64,000 bases of DNA, taken from the NCBI GenBank assembly GCA_022376465.1, contig JACDTU010000011.1, positions 1,302,001-1,366,000 on the forward strand, written 5' to 3'. The first letter of the stretch is position 1. Every line of letters starts with the position of its first letter. The stretch is from Cubamyces lactineus (taxonomy: Eukaryota; Basidiomycota; Agaricomycetes; Polyporales; Polyporaceae). Both the position numbers and the translations under genes were made by a program. The notes under the pieces were generated by a model, which worked only from the letters and a program-made list of their open reading frames with translations, did no database searches and was not told where the DNA came from. This document shows positions 12,084 through 22,566 of the stretch, piece after piece.

Positions 12084-12139
12084 TGCGCGTCACTAACGCG
12101 TCTGTGGCGTCTTTTGCATCGGCCCACTGGTCGAGTAAC

Positions 12140-12176
12140 TCACCTCAGTCCCTAATGATTTGCAGGACTGAGGTGA
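12140..12176. repeat. perfect 12-bp inverted repeat (hairpin)
   Basis: TCACCTCAGTCC at 12140-12151 is repeated as its exact reverse complement at 12165-12176, separated by 13 bases. It lies between the 3' end of the acid phosphatase gene and the IWR1 promoter, both on the minus strand. It could be a protein-binding palindrome or an RNA hairpin. Confidence 0.7.
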
Positions 12177-12598
12177 CGGGACGCGAGCACTCGAATATAT
12201 ATACACCGTATTGACAAGAAGTGTTGCAAATCAAATGGGGTGAGACAGGGCGGAACCTGCGAACGCATCGGGGTACGAGGCGAGACAGACAAGACGAACT
12301 TGAACTGCTCACGCATGAGCCTTGATGCATCGACGCCCATGCACCCTCCGCCAGGTCCTGCCAGGACGCCACGGACTCGCGTATGACTCGTCCGCGACCC
12401 CATCACTCCGAGAAATGCTGCTCACGCGCAACTTGAGGAGAGACATCATAGGCGTCATGTTCGTTACGAACTCTCGTTGTAGTGATACATCTCAAGTACT
12501 TAGTACTGCCAGTGAGGGTTTACTACCCTCTCCCCAGTCGCTTCATGATTTCTTTGCAGGATCGTTCGTCCTTGGACATCTGGCACACACCGGAGGCG

Positions 12599-14670
12599 TC
12601 ATGCGGTCTCCTTGGTCACAGAATTTGTCTGCAAACCATATAAATATACACTCTCGGTCCATGTACCATTTGAGACTTACCGAAGAGTGCAGCTCCAAAT
12701 GATCGTTCTTCGCCCGGGAAGGGGAGCGCTTCCCTTTTCCAAATGTCAAATAGCCGAGGAAGAATAACACCGCAAACGCAGCGCCGAATACTGCAACCGT
12801 CAGGCCCGCACCGAGGAACCCTGCACCCACAGGCGAGATCCTGTCGTGGTGGGCTGCCGCCGGCACGCTAGAGCTGGCCGCGCCAAGGAGCGCCGCACAA
12901 CCGCGTGCCTGCGTCTGTCCACAGACGTGGCACCAGTCGAGCGTGGTGTTCACCGCAGCGGGTTGGAAGGCGTTGATGAACGTCGAGATGGGCACGTCCG
13001 TGTCCGCACTCCCGTCCCAGCCTGCAAAGCTCATGGAGTAGGTACGGAAAGACGCGTCGTCTGTCCCGTTCTTGAAGTTGAACCGGAGGACGGGCTCGGA
13101 AGAAGATGCGGACTGGCGGACCTCGAGTACCACAGCCGCAGCATAGTTGACTTACAGCCGAAAGTGTGTCAAGACGGCGCAAGAATAACTATAAAGCGTG
13201 ATTCTACTCACCGATAGAGGGCGGCAGAGCGCCGTCTGCGACTACGCCAGTCATGTTGAACAAGCTCAGGAACGGCTTGTACGCAATAGCAGAGTAGTGC
13301 AATTTGAGAGGGTCGGAGCTGTTCGAGATGCGCTGAATCGCGTTGATCACCGATGGCAGCATTGTGCGGAAAGCGACTGATGGTCTACGGATCAGTATAC
13401 GCTCGACAGCGATCACATAACCGGCACTGACTGTTGCCAATCCCTGTGATAGAGTCGTCACTGAATACATTGTATTCGTGCCAGTTCGCGAGATCGCGGG
13501 CTTGTGCAAGATATGTGTCCGGGAGCGTATTGGCAAAGGTTGCGTTGTGGATGGATTGCACGTTCATGTAATCGAATATCTATAGCAACGTTCAGTGCCT
13601 GCCCCGGTACTTCGATCATCTTATCGGAGATTTCTTACGTTCCACTGCAGTTACGATTATCGGGTCAGTCTGTGCATCCTCCACCGGCGCGTCAACTCTC
13701 ACTGACCATGTTCTCCAAAGTCACGGGCCTTCCATCCATGTACGGCTTGAGATCGGTCAAGAACTGGGAGACCTCCTTAGCCTTCTCTTGGAATGCAGGC
13801 GAGTTATAGAATGCTTCTGTGTGGTCGTCAAACGTCTACACGCCCAAGTGAGTCCGGATGCTCCCAGCGAACAGAAAATGCCTGGTGCTCACGTTGCACG
13901 AAGTGAAGCCCTCGAGCGACACATCCTCGTTCGGTTCTACGGACTCGACTATTGTACAATCTCGTCAGCAACCTTCTTCGACTGCAGGAAGTGTAGTATA
14001 TGCGACGCACTTGGAATATACTGGTAACCTCCCAGAGGACTGGTAACAGTTGTTCCGTTCGCAAGCTGGGTGCTCGCCTTCGGCGTCACCGGCCAAAGTC
14101 CCTGCACGAGGGCAACGGCGCTATCGAAGATGACGCCGCCTTCGTCGCCGGCATCGGCACGGACAATGGCCTGTGTGGGCTGGAAAAGCGAGTTCTCGTC
14201 CGCGATGCCTTGAATGTAATTGGGCGCGGACGAGTTGAAGTACACCGATCGCAGAAGAGTTCCGAGCTGGAACTCTTGTCGCTATATGTGCAGACGCTCA
14301 TCAGCAATTTTCTGCACAAAAAAGGCCGTTCGAGTGCAAAGGCAGCTGTGAATGTAGATTCAGAGCTGGATTGCGTTGTTGCGACGTGCTGAGATGATCA
14401 TTGTCAAACGCGAGTGTCGCGTCTGGGCGCCAAAAGCTCTCGTTGCCTTCACTCTCCCACCATCTCTCCCTTGTAGCAATCCACCATCGGCACGCCTAGG
14501 ACACTCGACCGCTTCAAACATGAGCCATGGGATACACTCACCTCTCCCAAAGGCGTGATGACCGTTGAAGACGCCGTGTAAGTATCCGGATCCTGGTAGA
14601 ATCCCTGCCGATCACCATGGCGCGCGAACACGACCACACCAAGGACCTTGCTCTCGTTGTCCGTAGCCAT
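12599..14670 (-). CDS. membrane-anchored histidine acid phosphatase (phosphoglycerate mutase-like)
   Basis: Histidine phosphatase superfamily, branch 2 (acid phosphatase type). ATG at 14670 gives MATDNESKVLGVVVFARHGDR; RHGDR is the catalytic RHGxR motif with the phosphorylated His. After an unusually long intron (about 260 bp) follow QEFQLGTLLRSVYFN, the substrate-side block VRADAGDEGGVIFDSA, N-glycosylation sites (NGTT, NATF, NSSD) and a C-terminal membrane segment GAGLTVAVFGAAFAVLFFLG with a basic cytoplasmic tail (KGKRSPSRAK). I see no clear signal peptide; the single C-terminal segment would make it a type I or tail-anchored enzyme. At the end, a GTAAGT donor directly after ELHSS joins to TNSVTKETA and a TGA at 12599-12601; unspliced, the frame would end at 12543. 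Substrate unknown. Confidence 0.85.
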
Positions 14671-15476
14671 CGCGTTAGAGGACTGCGTCTGATCTGTAGA
14701 GCTTCCTAAGAGGTCAAGGGAGAGGTGCGCGACTCAACGCGAGGCCAAGACAGCGCTGGGAGGAAGGGGGAGGAGTCAGAAGGCTCGACGGCCTGCCGCG
14801 TGGTGAGGCTAGTCATATGTACTCTCCCAGAACCTGATGCAAAGGTATGGCTCGTCATGCATCTCACTGAATGTCCTGCTTCACATGCCAAACGACATCG
14901 CGCCTTTGATACAGCTGACGAGAATTTGGTGGAAGGCGGTGATATGAATCAAAAATAGTCAAAATCATTCCCTTCGTTCGGATATCTGCGGTCCGTGCCC
15001 GGCCATCTTGCCTTTTATACCTGGCCATTTTCTCAACGCGCTGCAAGAGAAGAGTTGAAGCCGAGTCGAAGCATGAGCGCGATGTCATGTAGCACATTGC
15101 GAGGACGAAAATAGTCGCACGCATGCCGTTACTGCCCAACTTGCCTTGAATTGCGGCGAAGATAAACGTGCGCTTCAGTAGCTTGCTCACGAATGCCGCT
15201 CTGAAGACCGCGTGTGCGGCCCAGGATCGCCGTCTGCACCCCTTGACTGCACGGTGGGTGCTCCCTGGTTTGCAGCGGGACCGAAGGTAAGTCATGCCAT
15301 TCCGCCTTGCAAGGCGACAATTCGGTCATGGGTTCATCCAGTTTTAGCTACTAAGGTACATGGATGAGTGCGCAGGTTCGATACAGTTCGAGAATCACGT
15401 AAGTCCGATCTTGCCATGTCTTTGTTATAAGGTCCTTTCCCAACAACCGTACGCTCGTACCTCCCGACGCAACCAC
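14671..15476. other. intergenic region
   Basis: Promoter side of the phosphatase and 3' side of the first CPL1-like gene. A 143-codon minus-strand frame (14864-15295) has no recognisable domain and is judged fortuitous. Confidence 0.5.
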
Positions 15477-16475
15477 TTACTTGTCGATGTTGTAGAAATG
15501 AGGGGCATCCCACACTCCAATGTGAGGTAGGCAACGATCGCCTTCCTCGGTGACCTCGAATCCGTACGCGCACTTCCCTGCAGCAGTCAGGCCTGTTAGC
15601 CGCGTCACCGACCAGCACCAAACATGAACCGCACTCACGAATGACGCATTGGCCCTTTTCGCACCGGACCTCGTCGACGTTCGGGATCGCGCTGCAGTCG
15701 CGTCCGCCCGCCGCGGTGCGCTCCCCAAACGGCGAGTCGTTGTATACGCACCCGCCGCACGCCTCGAGGTCGCGCCGGATGTCGACGCATTCGAACACGG
15801 TCTCGCCGGTCTTGCCGCGGATGCCCCACACAGGGCAGCTCCGCCACCCGAAGGGGCACACCGCGTCGTTGTACTTGGCGGGTCCGACTCGGCGCTTCTC
15901 TGCGCGCGGAGAGGGCTGCCCTCCGCCGGTGGGAGCTGTGATTGCAGAGCTCTGGCGTTAGCAAGGGAAGACAAAGGACGGTGGGCGGTATCGCGGGGGG
16001 ACTGACGGCAAGTTAGCTTGTTGGTCTGGACGCAGGTGTCTGCCGCGCCTGAGCCCGCGCGGCACTGGCTCGAGGACGTAGCGCCGGGAATCGAATACGG
16101 CTTGTTCGACGGACACTTCTTGCAGGAGCTTTGGCCAGAATGATCCTGTAAGGAAATGCACGCAGTGAGCACGGCGTATTATCCTTTGCTATACGTCCAC
16201 TGACTTGGTAGTAACCCGCGCAACTAGCATTCGCAGGTAAGCCTCAGCAGTGGATATATGTGCCAGTGGACGTACCAGGTACAACAGGAGGTCGCGCCGG
16301 ACACGCCCGTGAAGGTGCCTGCTGGACAGTCGGAGCACCTGTTTCTACCCGAATCATAGTACTCTCCCGGGTCGCAGTTGCCTGGGCGGTTGTCCGGGTC
16401 GGCGTCGCAGGGCAAGAAGAGCGCCAGAAGGAGGAGCGCGACGAACAGCCATCGAGCGTGGGTGTGAGCAGCCAT
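15477..16475 (-). CDS. CPL1-like cysteine-rich secreted protein A
   Basis: Secreted protein of about 250 residues. ATG at 16475 opens a signal peptide (WLFVALLLLALFLPCDA). Next is one ephrin-receptor/TNFR-like Cys repeat (CDPGEYYDSG, CSDCPAGTFT, GATSCC), a short Cys pair exon (CCAGYYQ), a second Cys module (SCKKCPSNKPYSIPGATS), a Pro/Gly linker, then the CPL1-like domain: CPFGWRSCPVWG, FECVDIRRDLEACGGCVYND, GRDCSAIPNVDEVRCEKGQC and a short tail exon (CAYGFEVTEEGDRCLP). Six exons can be joined with the same phases as in the two paralogues downstream. The CPL1 family is named after a secreted Cryptococcus effector; the role in saprotrophic fungi is unknown, and cell-wall or extracellular signalling functions are only guesses. 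It lacks the long middle Cys repeats of copies B and C, so it is the divergent member. Confidence 0.85.
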
Positions 16476-17873
16476 GGGGTAGAAGCTGTGGCAGCGAACG
16501 CGGCGAAAAGCTGAGTACGCGTCTGCACGCTCGCCCCAGCAGCCTGCGGCCGTTCGAATATTTCAAGAACACGTCGCGAATGCCGAGGTTATCTTGGGTT
16601 AGGAGCGCGCGAAGTCATCGGCGTCCACTTGTCAATCGAGACGCCGCCTCCTGTGCGCATTCGCACCCCGGACGTCGCCCCGCCCCGCTGGTCGCCTCCC
16701 CCTGGGGCCGCTTCTGCTCGAGATAGATAGAGGCCCCACCTCGCCCGTCTGTTCTGCGAGAGGCTGGATGGAGCTGCACAACATAGGAGGCGACTCGAGC
16801 GCTGCAATCTACAGAACGTTCTTCTGTGCTAGCACTAGTAGGTGGTGTACGTACCTGACCGGCCTAGGGCAGCGATACGTCCGAGCATATCGGCTCCGGA
16901 CGATAGAGCTCCCGAGTCGTCTGGTCTTGCTCGCGAGGGTCGAGGCAGCTGAAGACGTCTATGGCGCGCACAGGAGAACCTTGGCTACCCACTGTACCCT
17001 GCGTCTTGGGCTAGAGCGGCCAGAACATAACGGTTCATTATCTGTTAAGGCAGATATTCAATATCACGGTCTGCGCCGCTACGTGTCTAGCTACGGTATC
17101 GTCAAAGCAGTGTTCGCTTCCACCGTAACTGATAGCGCCGCAGACAGGCGCTTGAGCAGTGAGCAGTGACTCTCCAACTACGAAATCTCACCGACATCTC
17201 GTTCAATGAATTATTGCAATCCTATCCCATCTTAAACTCCCCGAACGAACATTCAAAGTGCAGTGGAATCGAGAGCGCGAGCGATATGTCGGCGTGCTTG
17301 AACCGTGCACCGGCAAGTTGGATGTGTATGAAACGCGCGGGCGATGGTCACCGACGGTCACCCTTGAACGAGATAGGAGAAGATCGAAGCCATTGGACGA
17401 GCTCCCCGAGGAGTCGGGCTTGGAGTCTTGGGTCTTGGACACACCGACTTGCGCGGAGTCGTGAGGATGTCGGCTGCTCAACGGTATTCGGTGACGGCTG
17501 TGAGGTACTGGGGGGGAACGCTCGCAGGTATTCGGAATTGACGAAGCGACGTGTGGGTACGTCGAGCTCACCGTCACGATATCGACGCAGACGTATGTAG
17601 CACACCCACCTACCTGCTATTGAGCCCCCTGAATTACTGACGTACTATCTACTCGGGTAGATGAGGAGGGACAAGTGGCAAGTGGCCATCGATGAGGCCC
17701 ACAGCACCGTCTAGGCCAACTCAATCACCGCAATCCCATGACGCGTAAAGACTAAATGTACACGATAACACAATTCATCGCACCCGTCCACCTGCCCCGT
17801 CTTTCTCTAATTCTGTATACAGGGTGGCTTATGACCTTTCCCGGCAACACGCCCAAAGGGTCAAGGCCGAGGT
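16476..17873. other. 1.4-kb intergenic region with coding-like remnants
   Basis: The first 300 bases are the promoter of CPL1-like gene A. On the + strand, about 17,230-17,464, the reading TFKVQWNRERERYVGVLEP continues open for about 75 codons and looks protein-like, but the upstream frame has a stop and no family is evident. A 133-codon frame at 16,768-17,169 is equally unsupported. I treat both as possible remnants of a decayed gene, not genes. Confidence 0.4.
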
Positions 17874-19458
17874 TCATCCACGCCCGACGAACGGCATCCC
17901 CGTCGCCCTGCGGCAAGACAGCATGAGATCGAGCAAGCACAGCGCGAGTCGCCCCAACTGCCCCCAAAAGTGCGCGTCCGTAGATAGCCAGAAGCGCGCC
18001 ACGAAGAGTTCGAAGCGCAGGCTATCTGGCAGAGGGCACTGGGCAGAGAAGCGTGCGAGGGCCGGGACTCACATGATGTTGAACGTGAGCACGGTCACGT
18101 CGAGCGGGAGGTTCGCGATGTGCACGATGCTCTCGCCGACGTGCTTCGCGTCGAACGTCGCCTCGTGCTTGAGCGACCCGTCCGCCTGGAGAGTGCCCTG
18201 AGGCGGTGGGGACATCGTCGTCAAGGCGCCCCCTGCATCCGCGGGCGGAAGCCAATGCGGAACAGCACCACGTAAGCCAGACGCGCGACACGAGACGAAA
18301 AGCAGCCAGCAGAGGTCACTCGCCGATGTCAACCTGCGTGCAGGTGATGTTGTGAGCACGGCCGTCGAGGAGGGTGCATTTCGTGATGCCAGAGATGGCG
18401 TGCTTGCTCGCCGTGTAGGGGGACGAGAACGGACGGGGCGTGTAGGCTGAGATCGAGCCATTGTTGATGATGCGACCTGGATTGGAGCGAGACGTTAGAC
18501 ATTAAACTTTACCCAGGTCAGCAGGTACGTCGAGCGAGGCGCAGAGCGGAGAACGAGGAATCAATAGGGTGGCTGTCTGACGCATCCAACGTCTTCCGTA
18601 GACGCTCGCATTTTCTCGAGATGCACGGCTGCGCATTCTAAGCGTGCGCGTAGTTCCGTCCTGTATCGCACTAGACAGTGTACGAAATCCACTCACCTCC
18701 TGGAGGAAACTGCGCCTTGAAAATTTTGACGGCTTCCCTGGTGCATAGGAAGGTTCCAGTCAGGTTGACGTTGATCACCTGCTGGAAGGTTTCGAGCGGA
18801 ACTTCCTCGATGGGGACCTGAGGAGATACGATGCCGGCGTTCTGTGGTTCTGCCTTCAGTCATGAGAATCACAAGAGGAAGCGCCTCGGTGGCTAAAGCA
18901 GCCCCGCAGGGACACGTTCACGCTTCCTATCTGAAATGCTTGCAAATGCGCGAAGACGTGGAGCGCCTCAGGGCTGTGAGCGACCAGAGAGCACAGACAC
19001 AACCGGCGCCGAGATGGAACCTCGCAGACGGGAGGTATAGAAGGCTGGCACGCACATTGAAGAGCATATCCAGACGACCTGGAGCAGCCAGCGTGAGCAT
19101 GGTTAGTAATGCATAAACGGAAGAGGACTGGGGGCGTTGAAGATGCGAAGCCTAAGCCTGGACTGTACCGTAAGTGCTGATCGTCTGGTCGAAGAGCCGC
19201 TTCACGTCCGGCTCAGATGTAACGTCTCCGGCAACGAGGAGTACTTTGGAAGGATCTGCACAGAGTGCCTTGGTTTCTTCCAACATTTCCACGCGACGTG
19301 CGAAGAGGGCGAGCGACCAGCCTGCCCGGGCGAGGGCGATAGCAGAGGCCCTACCCACGCCTGAGAGAAACGAATGTTGTAAGATGTCGCAAGCAGTAGG
19401 AGGCGAGGGCGAACATACCAGAGGAAGCACCCGTGATGATCGCCACTTTTCCACCCAT
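17874..19458 (-). CDS. short-chain dehydrogenase/reductase (SDR)
   Basis: Classical SDR, NAD(P)-dependent oxidoreductase of about 265 residues. ATG at 19458 gives [20 protein letters not shown] across an intron: the TGxxxGxG nucleotide-binding motif. Further motifs are [10 protein letters not shown] (adenine-side Asp), LDMLFNNAGIVSP (NAG), the catalytic Ser in GSISAYTP, and YTASK (YxxxK catalytic pair) in [16 protein letters not shown]. The C-terminus is built from two further introns: TQVDIGEGALTTM, then [20 protein letters not shown], then [11 protein letters not shown] joined over about 150 bp to [10 protein letters not shown] and a TGA at 17874. That last peptide is the usual end of this fungal SDR subfamily, which supports the long final intron. 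Substrate unknown; divergently transcribed from the small protein gene at 19805. Confidence 0.9.
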
Positions 19459-19804
19459 TGTGTCTGGCGAGTTCCTGTTTGGCCGGGGAGGACGCGGTGG
19501 AGGGCGAGAACGGATAAGCCCGATCAGCGTGGGGAAGGAGAAGCGCCCATAGAGGGTAACGTGGTGGCTGTGCTGCTAGCCGCGGCCGCGTGGTGACATC
19601 ATCCGAACCGGCATCTCCCATTGGCCACTCCCATTCCCAGCCTCAGCCTCAGCCTTGGTCTTTCCTCCCTCTCCGCCGCTAAGCAGTCCGCCCATACAAA
19701 TACTCGCCAGCCCAAGCATGCACCGCTCCATTACTCCTTTGCTCCCTCTCGCTAGCTCCCCCTAGTCGCACGCACACGCATCCCAATATACTCTTGATCT
19801 CGCC
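19459..19804. promoter_or_regulatory. divergent promoter region
   Basis: 346 bases between the SDR (-) and the small protein gene (+). Near 19620 there is an ATTGG/CCAAT element oriented toward the SDR, and the half before 19805 is strongly pyrimidine-rich (CCTTTGCTCCCTCTCGC), a usual fungal transcription-start context. Confidence 0.45.
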
Positions 19805-20087
19805 ATGTCTGCCCTCCTGTCGTCCACCTTCTGGCTCATGCTCAACACCCCTATGATCCCTCCTGAGCACGACCTCAAGGCAAAGCGCAACGTCGTCCCC
19901 ATGGTCGCACTCGGCGCCACCGCATCATCCCACAAGAGGAGGCGTTCGGTATGTCTTCCCCGCCGCCTAGATCCTCCACGCTCTCTGATCGCACCTCTCG
20001 TCCGAGCAGAGATCGAGGGCTAGCGTCGATAGTAATGCGAGCACCAGCACCTCGGCCAGCGAAAGCCGCCCGAGCGATACGGCCTGA
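19805..20087 (+). CDS. small hypothetical protein (73 residues)
   Basis: Not recognised. ATG at 19805, exon 19805-19948, a consensus 61-bp intron (GTATGT...AG, 19949-20009), exon 20010-20087. The N-terminus MSALLSSTFWLMLNTPMIPP is hydrophobic but short; it is followed by KAKRNVVPM, a basic KRRRSRSRAS stretch exactly over the splice junction, and a Ser/Thr-rich tail (NASTSTSASESRPSDTA). Pieces from both exons form one compositionally coherent Ser/Arg region, which argues the intron and gene are real. Possibly a small membrane-associated phosphoprotein; this is a guess. Confidence 0.55.
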
Positions 20088-21240
20088 GACCTCTCTTTCT
20101 CCTATGTATGTCCTGCGATCGCGCTGGCGTTACCGCGCATGCTCATTTTTTGCACGTCTAGGCCCCCATCACTCGCCCCGTAGTTCCCCGCCGCTACTGT
20201 ATCATTGTCCCACTCGGCTAGACGCGGACGTAATACCCCTTCTCGCTATCTTTCGGAAAGTATTGTACTACATACGGATATACATGTATTTTTGCCCTTT
20301 TTCGCCCTCCTCATTCAATCCACTTGCCTTGTGTACAGATAGTCTCCTCGGTTATCGTCGTCCTGCGTTTCCCTGCTGTTCGCTTAGCGCTCCCGTGATG
20401 TAGAATTATATGCTTCGAATTCCATCGGCAGCTCTGCTCTGCATTCATTACGTCCCACATAGGGTCATGCGCACGTTTGCACCATTGATGCCAGTGCTAG
20501 CGTTTCGTGGACCTTTGTATCATGCCCTGGGGCACAAGCCCGAGACGCATCGGATCTTCAAAGAGGGGTTATCCAACTGTACAGAATCTCGCGCCATGCA
20601 CCCTATCACGAGTGCAGCCCCAGACCTACTACATCTTAGAATTCGCAGGAGGCCGGAACAGCGGTATCGTGCGCATAACCTCGAAGGCAAGTTACTAGTC
20701 GACGAGTCTGCCGTGTGGGGTTGCAGTAAGTTTCGGGGATAGTGAGAGACCAATGCGGGTGACGCGGATGAACGTTATCACATACCATCTTAACTTTCGC
20801 TTGCAGGCGGTTACTGGGTTCCGACACTGTCAGAAACATGGACGGAGAGCCAACTTTCAAGGTTTGCAACTCTGAAGATGCGGCTCCAGTGCCGAGTGGT
20901 TGAGCATATTTCCCTCGACCGCTCGCTTTCTAATACATGTCCCTCATTCACAAACCGATGCCGCTCTGCATAGCAAACGCCTGAGCATTCAATACTTAGC
21001 CAGGCGGCGCGACGCTGGCACGTATGAGCGTATGAGAAGCTCGTCTGCTGTATATTGTACATTGGCAAATCGGAACTCACAAGACAACGCACGGGACACG
21101 ATTGGTCAGAACGACTCGAGAAATCCGACGGCGATAGGGGGAAGTAGTATAAGCGAGAAGCTACCTGTACGTAACACGCCCAAGCAGAGTTGCTGCCAGA
21201 CGCCCCCACGAACGCGCATGGTATGGTGGCGCTTCGAGGC
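20088..21240. other. intergenic region, right part inside the segmental duplication
   Basis: No gene seen. From about 20,985 the sequence belongs to duplication unit 1, with counterparts near 24,050. Open frames of 77-110 codons around 20,410-20,870 look fortuitous. Confidence 0.5.
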
Positions 21241-22566
21241 TCAGAGAGACGACCTGCGCCGAGACGCGCCCTGGAGCGTGAACGAGGGCACGCATCGCTC
21301 TCCGTCCGCAGAGACGACATAGCCAGGCACACACCGACCTGTCCAAACCGATCCGACATGTCAACGCTCTGCTTTCCGTGCGACGTACGGACTCGGACGA
21401 CTCGACGACACTCACCGATAACACATTCCCCGGCCCTGCACGTCACGCTGTCCACGTTCGGAATCGCACTGCAGTCGCGCCCTCCGTCCGCGGTGCGCTC
21501 CCCAAAGAGCGAATCGTCCAGCGCGACGCACCCTCCGCAGCTCTCGAGGTCGCGCCGGACGTCCACACACTCGTGGCCCTTCGGTACGCCCACGCCGTCC
21601 CGCGAGCCGTACAGCGGACAGCTGCGCTGCCCGTGCGGGCACTTCTGCCGGCGCTCGTGCCGCCTCTGGGGCGTCCCGGACGGAAATGAGCCGCCCGTGT
21701 ACGCTAGGGGCACGCATCAGGGGCACGACGTGAACATGGAAAGCGAGCTGTGATTGTGGGACTGGGGACTCACGGCAGGTGCTCCCGGACATGACGCAGG
21801 TCGTGACCCCGCCGCTCAGCCCGGGCATGCATTGATCCTTGGACGTCGCCCCAGGTGTGGAAGCAGAGCCGGACTGGGGGCAGTTGAAGCAATGGTCCTG
21901 GCTTGTTTGGTCCTACGGCGGTCAGGTGTGAGTACGACGTCAAGTACATATTGAGGGCCGAGATCCGTGCGACTCACATTGTAGAACCCAGAGCAGCTGG
22001 TATGGCGCGAGAGAGGTATTGGTCAACGTCAAGTAATGGCAAGCAGTAGATGAATCGTGATACTGACCATAAACAACACGCCGTTGCACCCTGTGTGGAG
22101 ACGAACGTGCCTCTAGGGCACTCGTAGCACTGCTGTCCTAGTCCAGGGGTCGGGGAGTAGTGGCCGGGAGGGCATAGCACCGGCTGGGTCTGTCCTTGGC
22201 CGTTACAGTACGACCCCGCTGGGCAAATCGTACACGCAGCCGCACCGCCCGTGCTATACGTTCCTTGCAGACAGATAGACTGCGAAGTCGCCGCGGGTCC
22301 CGTCGCGTACCATCCAGCCTGAGCCGAGCGACACGATGTCTGCCCAGGATCTGCAGGGGTCCATCTGCGTCAGTGCGACGAGGCCTCGACAGGGACGGTG
22401 AGGCGAGGTGATTACTTGGCTGGTAAGTGCCCGGCGGGCACGGTGTGCACGGCTCTTGGCCCGTCGACGACGAGAAGCCAGGGGCACAAACAGCGGCGGC
22501 AGCTAGTCTTGTCAGGTATGAGAACGTGGCTGCGAGGAGAGATAAGCGAGAGAGTTGGGCGATCAT
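21241..22566 (-). CDS. CPL1-like cysteine-rich secreted protein B
   Basis: Secreted protein of about 324 residues. ATG at 22566 opens a signal peptide (LSRLSLLAATFSYLTRLAAA). Ephrin-receptor-like Cys repeats follow: CTPCPPGTYQP, then CLQGTYSTGGAAACTICPAG, CPPGHYSPTPG and CYECPRGTFVSTQGATACC, a mini-exon CCSGFYN, a module DHCFNCPQSGSASTPGATS, a linker exon YTGGSFPSGTPQRRHERR, and the CPL1-like domain (CPHGQRSCPLYG, HECVDVRRDLESCGGCVALD, GRDCSAIPNVDSVTCRAGEC). A final exon gives CVPGYVVSADGERCVPSF and ends with RRRSSL and TGA at 21241. The real tail is in a different frame from the long unspliced frame, and is identical in layout to copy C. It lies in the 3.0-kb duplication and is probably a recent paralogue of C. 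Confidence 0.87.

Larger units (their letters stand above)
11912..12598. other. intergenic region: IWR1 promoter and phosphatase 3' end
   Basis: No gene. It contains the E-boxes and the hairpin listed separately. An unspliced reading of the phosphatase would extend its tail into 12543-12598. Confidence 0.5.

Noticed and set aside
16768..17169. 133-codon + strand frame
   Set aside because: No domain, no introns, no start context; lies in a region of low coding signal.
20811..21713. Long unspliced minus-strand frame (300 codons) as the end of CPL1-like gene B
   Set aside because: A consensus intron just after CVI leads into another frame giving CVPGYVVSADGERC, which is also the end of copy C; the long frame is a read-through of that intron.
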